Shown one piece after another: positions 6,650 through 7,985 of a DNA stretch of 7,985 bases. The DNA is from Labilithrix luteola (GTDB lineage Bacteria; Myxococcota_A; Polyangia; Polyangiales; Polyangiaceae): positions 1-7,985 of the forward strand of contig JAMFST010001278.1 in NCBI GenBank assembly GCA_026225435.1, written 5' to 3'. The stretch's first letter is position 1, and every line of letters begins with the position of its first letter. The notes beneath the pieces were generated by a model that was not told the DNA's origin, ran no database searches, and saw only the letters and a program-made list of their open reading frames with translations. The position numbers and the translations under genes are program-made.

Positions 6650-7985
6650 ATGGTGGACCGCGCCGCCGCCGCGCCAGACAAGGCCGAGAAAGCGGACAGG
6701 GCAGAGAAGGCGCCGGTCGAGAAGGTCGACAAGGCCGATCGCCCGACCAAGCGCACACTGCCTCCGGCCGCGCCGGACTCCGAGCCCGACTTCGACAGCG
6801 CGTCTCCCGAGCTCACGGTGGACAACCCGCCGTCGCTGCCGCCGATGCCGGTGGCCGGTCCCTGGCGCAGCTACAAGGAGCTGGTGGCGCAGCTGGCGCA
6901 GCGGATCGTCGACGCGCAGCGCCCCATCCGCGTGCTCCAGGCGATCCGCTGGGACAACTCGGTGGAGGAGCAGTTCCTCAAGTCACGCGCGCGCGAGATG
7001 CCCAAGGTCGGGCCCGAGTGGTACGCGACCGTCGACCTCGGCTTCAACCCGCGCGACAAGGCGCAGGAGTTCGAGCAGATCGCCCGCGACGTCGACGCCG
7101 AGCTGGGGGAGAGCGACGCGCTCGGCAACATCCTCAGCCTCACCGCGCTCGAGTACCGCGACACCGCGTACATGCTGGCCGCGCGGGGTACGCCGCGCTT
7201 CTACGCGTACTCGCGCCGGCTGTACGGCAGCCCCAAGGACAAGTTCCCCGACGGCATCCACACGGTGCGCGATCTCGGCCACGTGATGTACGAGATCCTC
7301 ACCAACGTCGACGACGCGGCGCTGGGCACGATGTACGAGCGGAACATCAGCGCCGAGGACGCGGCCATCGATCTCAACGAGCGCTTCTCCCGTTACTTCG
7401 CCGACGCGGCGGTGCGGGTCAGCGTCGACGACACGATCATCGCCGACGCCGCCGCCGGCAGCGACTACGTCAAGGTGCGGAGCGGTGCACGTTTCAGCCG
7501 CCGCGACATCGACATCCTCGAGGCGCACGAGGGCTGGGTCCACGTCGCCACCTCGCTCAACGGGCAAGCGCAGACGGTCGCCCGCTGGCTGTCCAAAGGT
7601 CCGCCGCGCACCACCGCGGTGCAGGAGGGGCTGGCGGCGCTGATGGAGATCTTCACCTTCCGCACCTACCCGCGGCGGGCGCGGCGCCTGAACGATCGCG
7701 TGCTGGCCGTCGACAAGGCGGAGGACGGCGCCAGCTTCCTCGACGTGTTCGAGTGGTTCCGCACCGAGGGCTACGAGGAGGACGAGTGCTTCCACAACAC
7801 GCGGCGCGTCTTCCGGGGCGGCGTGGTCGAGGGCGGCGCGCCGTTCACCAAGGACGCCTGCTACTGCAAGGGCATCGTGCTGAACTACGCGTTCATCCAC
7901 AGCGCCATCCAGCACAACCGCGCCGACCTCCTGCCGTACCTCTTCGTCGGCAAGGTGGCGCACGAGGACGTGCCGGTGCTCGCGC
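6650..7985 (+). CDS. DUF1704/QEGLA-motif (MATCAP-like) putative metallopeptidase, 3' truncated by window
   Basis: The frame is open from ATG 6650 to the window end, giving 445 residues without a stop. After a disordered Lys/Asp/Ala/Pro N-terminus (about 1-68) the domain runs from about 71. Family landmarks are RDLGHVMYEIL (207-217), a zinc-protease-like HEGWVH (293-298, HExxxH), TTAVQEGLAALMEI (321-334) with the QEGLA motif, and FHNTRRVFRGG (381-391) and CYCKGIVLNYAFIH (404-417). NCBI calls this family flavohemoglobin expression-modulating QEGLA motif protein (DUF1704). Eukaryotic relatives (MATCAP/KIAA0895L) are HExxxH tyrosine carboxypeptidases of tubulin. Bacterial substrates are unknown. 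The Glu of QEGLA (326), 28 residues after the second His, is a plausible third zinc ligand. No signal peptide is seen, so it is likely cytosolic. A GTG at 6647 is an in-frame alternative start. It follows MoxR by 20 bases. The exact C-terminus lies outside the window. Confidence 0.85.
   Translation, partial: MVDRAAAAPDKAEKADRAEKAPVEKVDKADRPTKRTLPPAAPDSEPDFDSASPELTVDNPPSLPPMPVAGPWRSYKELVAQLAQRIVDAQRPIRVLQAIRWDNSVEEQFLKSRAREMPKVGPEWYATVDLGFNPRDKAQEFEQIARDVDAELGESDALGNILSLTALEYRDTAYMLAARGTPRFYAYSRRLYGSPKDKFPDGIHTVRDLGHVMYEILTNVDDAALGTMYERNISAEDAAIDLNERFSRYFADAAVRVSVDDTIIADAAAGSDYVKVRSGARFSRRDIDILEAHEGWVHVATSLNGQAQTVARWLSKGPPRTTAVQEGLAALMEIFTFRTYPRRARRLNDRVLAVDKAEDGASFLDVFEWFRTEGYEEDECFHNTRRVFRGGVVEGGAPFTKDACYCKGIVLNYAFIHSAIQHNRADLLPYLFVGKVAHEDVPVLA

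Overview
The window reads as ordinary chromosomal DNA from a high-GC bacterium, most likely a myxobacterium-like deltaproteobacterium (Myxococcota, Polyangia side). The support is very GC-rich third codon positions, frequent GTG starts, an Asp-Ala-Gly-Ser linker right after a lipoprotein signal (a style common in Polyangia), a small Cys-rich lipoprotein of the 'DSDC' type, and a dense mix of secreted and envelope genes. The lineage is inferred from style; no marker gene fixes it.

Layout, left to right. (1) The 3' end of an unidentified plus-strand gene is followed by a strong candidate rho-independent hairpin. (2) A two-gene plus-strand unit follows: a small conserved-looking hypothetical protein, then an RluD-type 23S rRNA pseudouridine synthase, joined by a 4-base GTGA overlap. 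(3) A 158-base gap with a possible sigma-54-like promoter leads to a 641-residue secreted lipoprotein. It has a right-handed beta-helix of the GH28 (polygalacturonase) superfamily and a C-terminal domain that looks like a CBM20 starch-binding module. (4) Convergent to it, only 9 bases away, lies a minus-strand unit of three genes joined by two more GTGA overlaps. In transcription order these are a 72-residue single-span membrane protein, a 355-residue UPF0104/LPG-synthase-TM (YbhN/AglD-like) membrane protein, and a 155-residue Cys-rich lipoprotein. (5) Divergent from that unit is a plus-strand unit of a MoxR-type AAA+ ATPase and, 20 bases after it, a large gene that runs off the window. I read the latter as a DUF1704/QEGLA family protein, related to the eukaryotic MATCAP tyrosine carboxypeptidases, with an HExxxH zinc-protease motif.

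The genes do not form one pathway. The themes are RNA modification, a secreted glycan-active lipoprotein, a translationally coupled envelope unit, and a chaperone-like ATPase next to a putative metallopeptidase. The points most worth a second look are the beta-helix/CBM20-like fusion with eroded polygalacturonase catalytic motifs, the MoxR-DUF1704 pairing, and the coupled membrane-protein/lipoprotein cassette. I saw no RNA genes, insertion sequences, CRISPR arrays or attachment sites, and no gene-free stretch longer than 300 bases.
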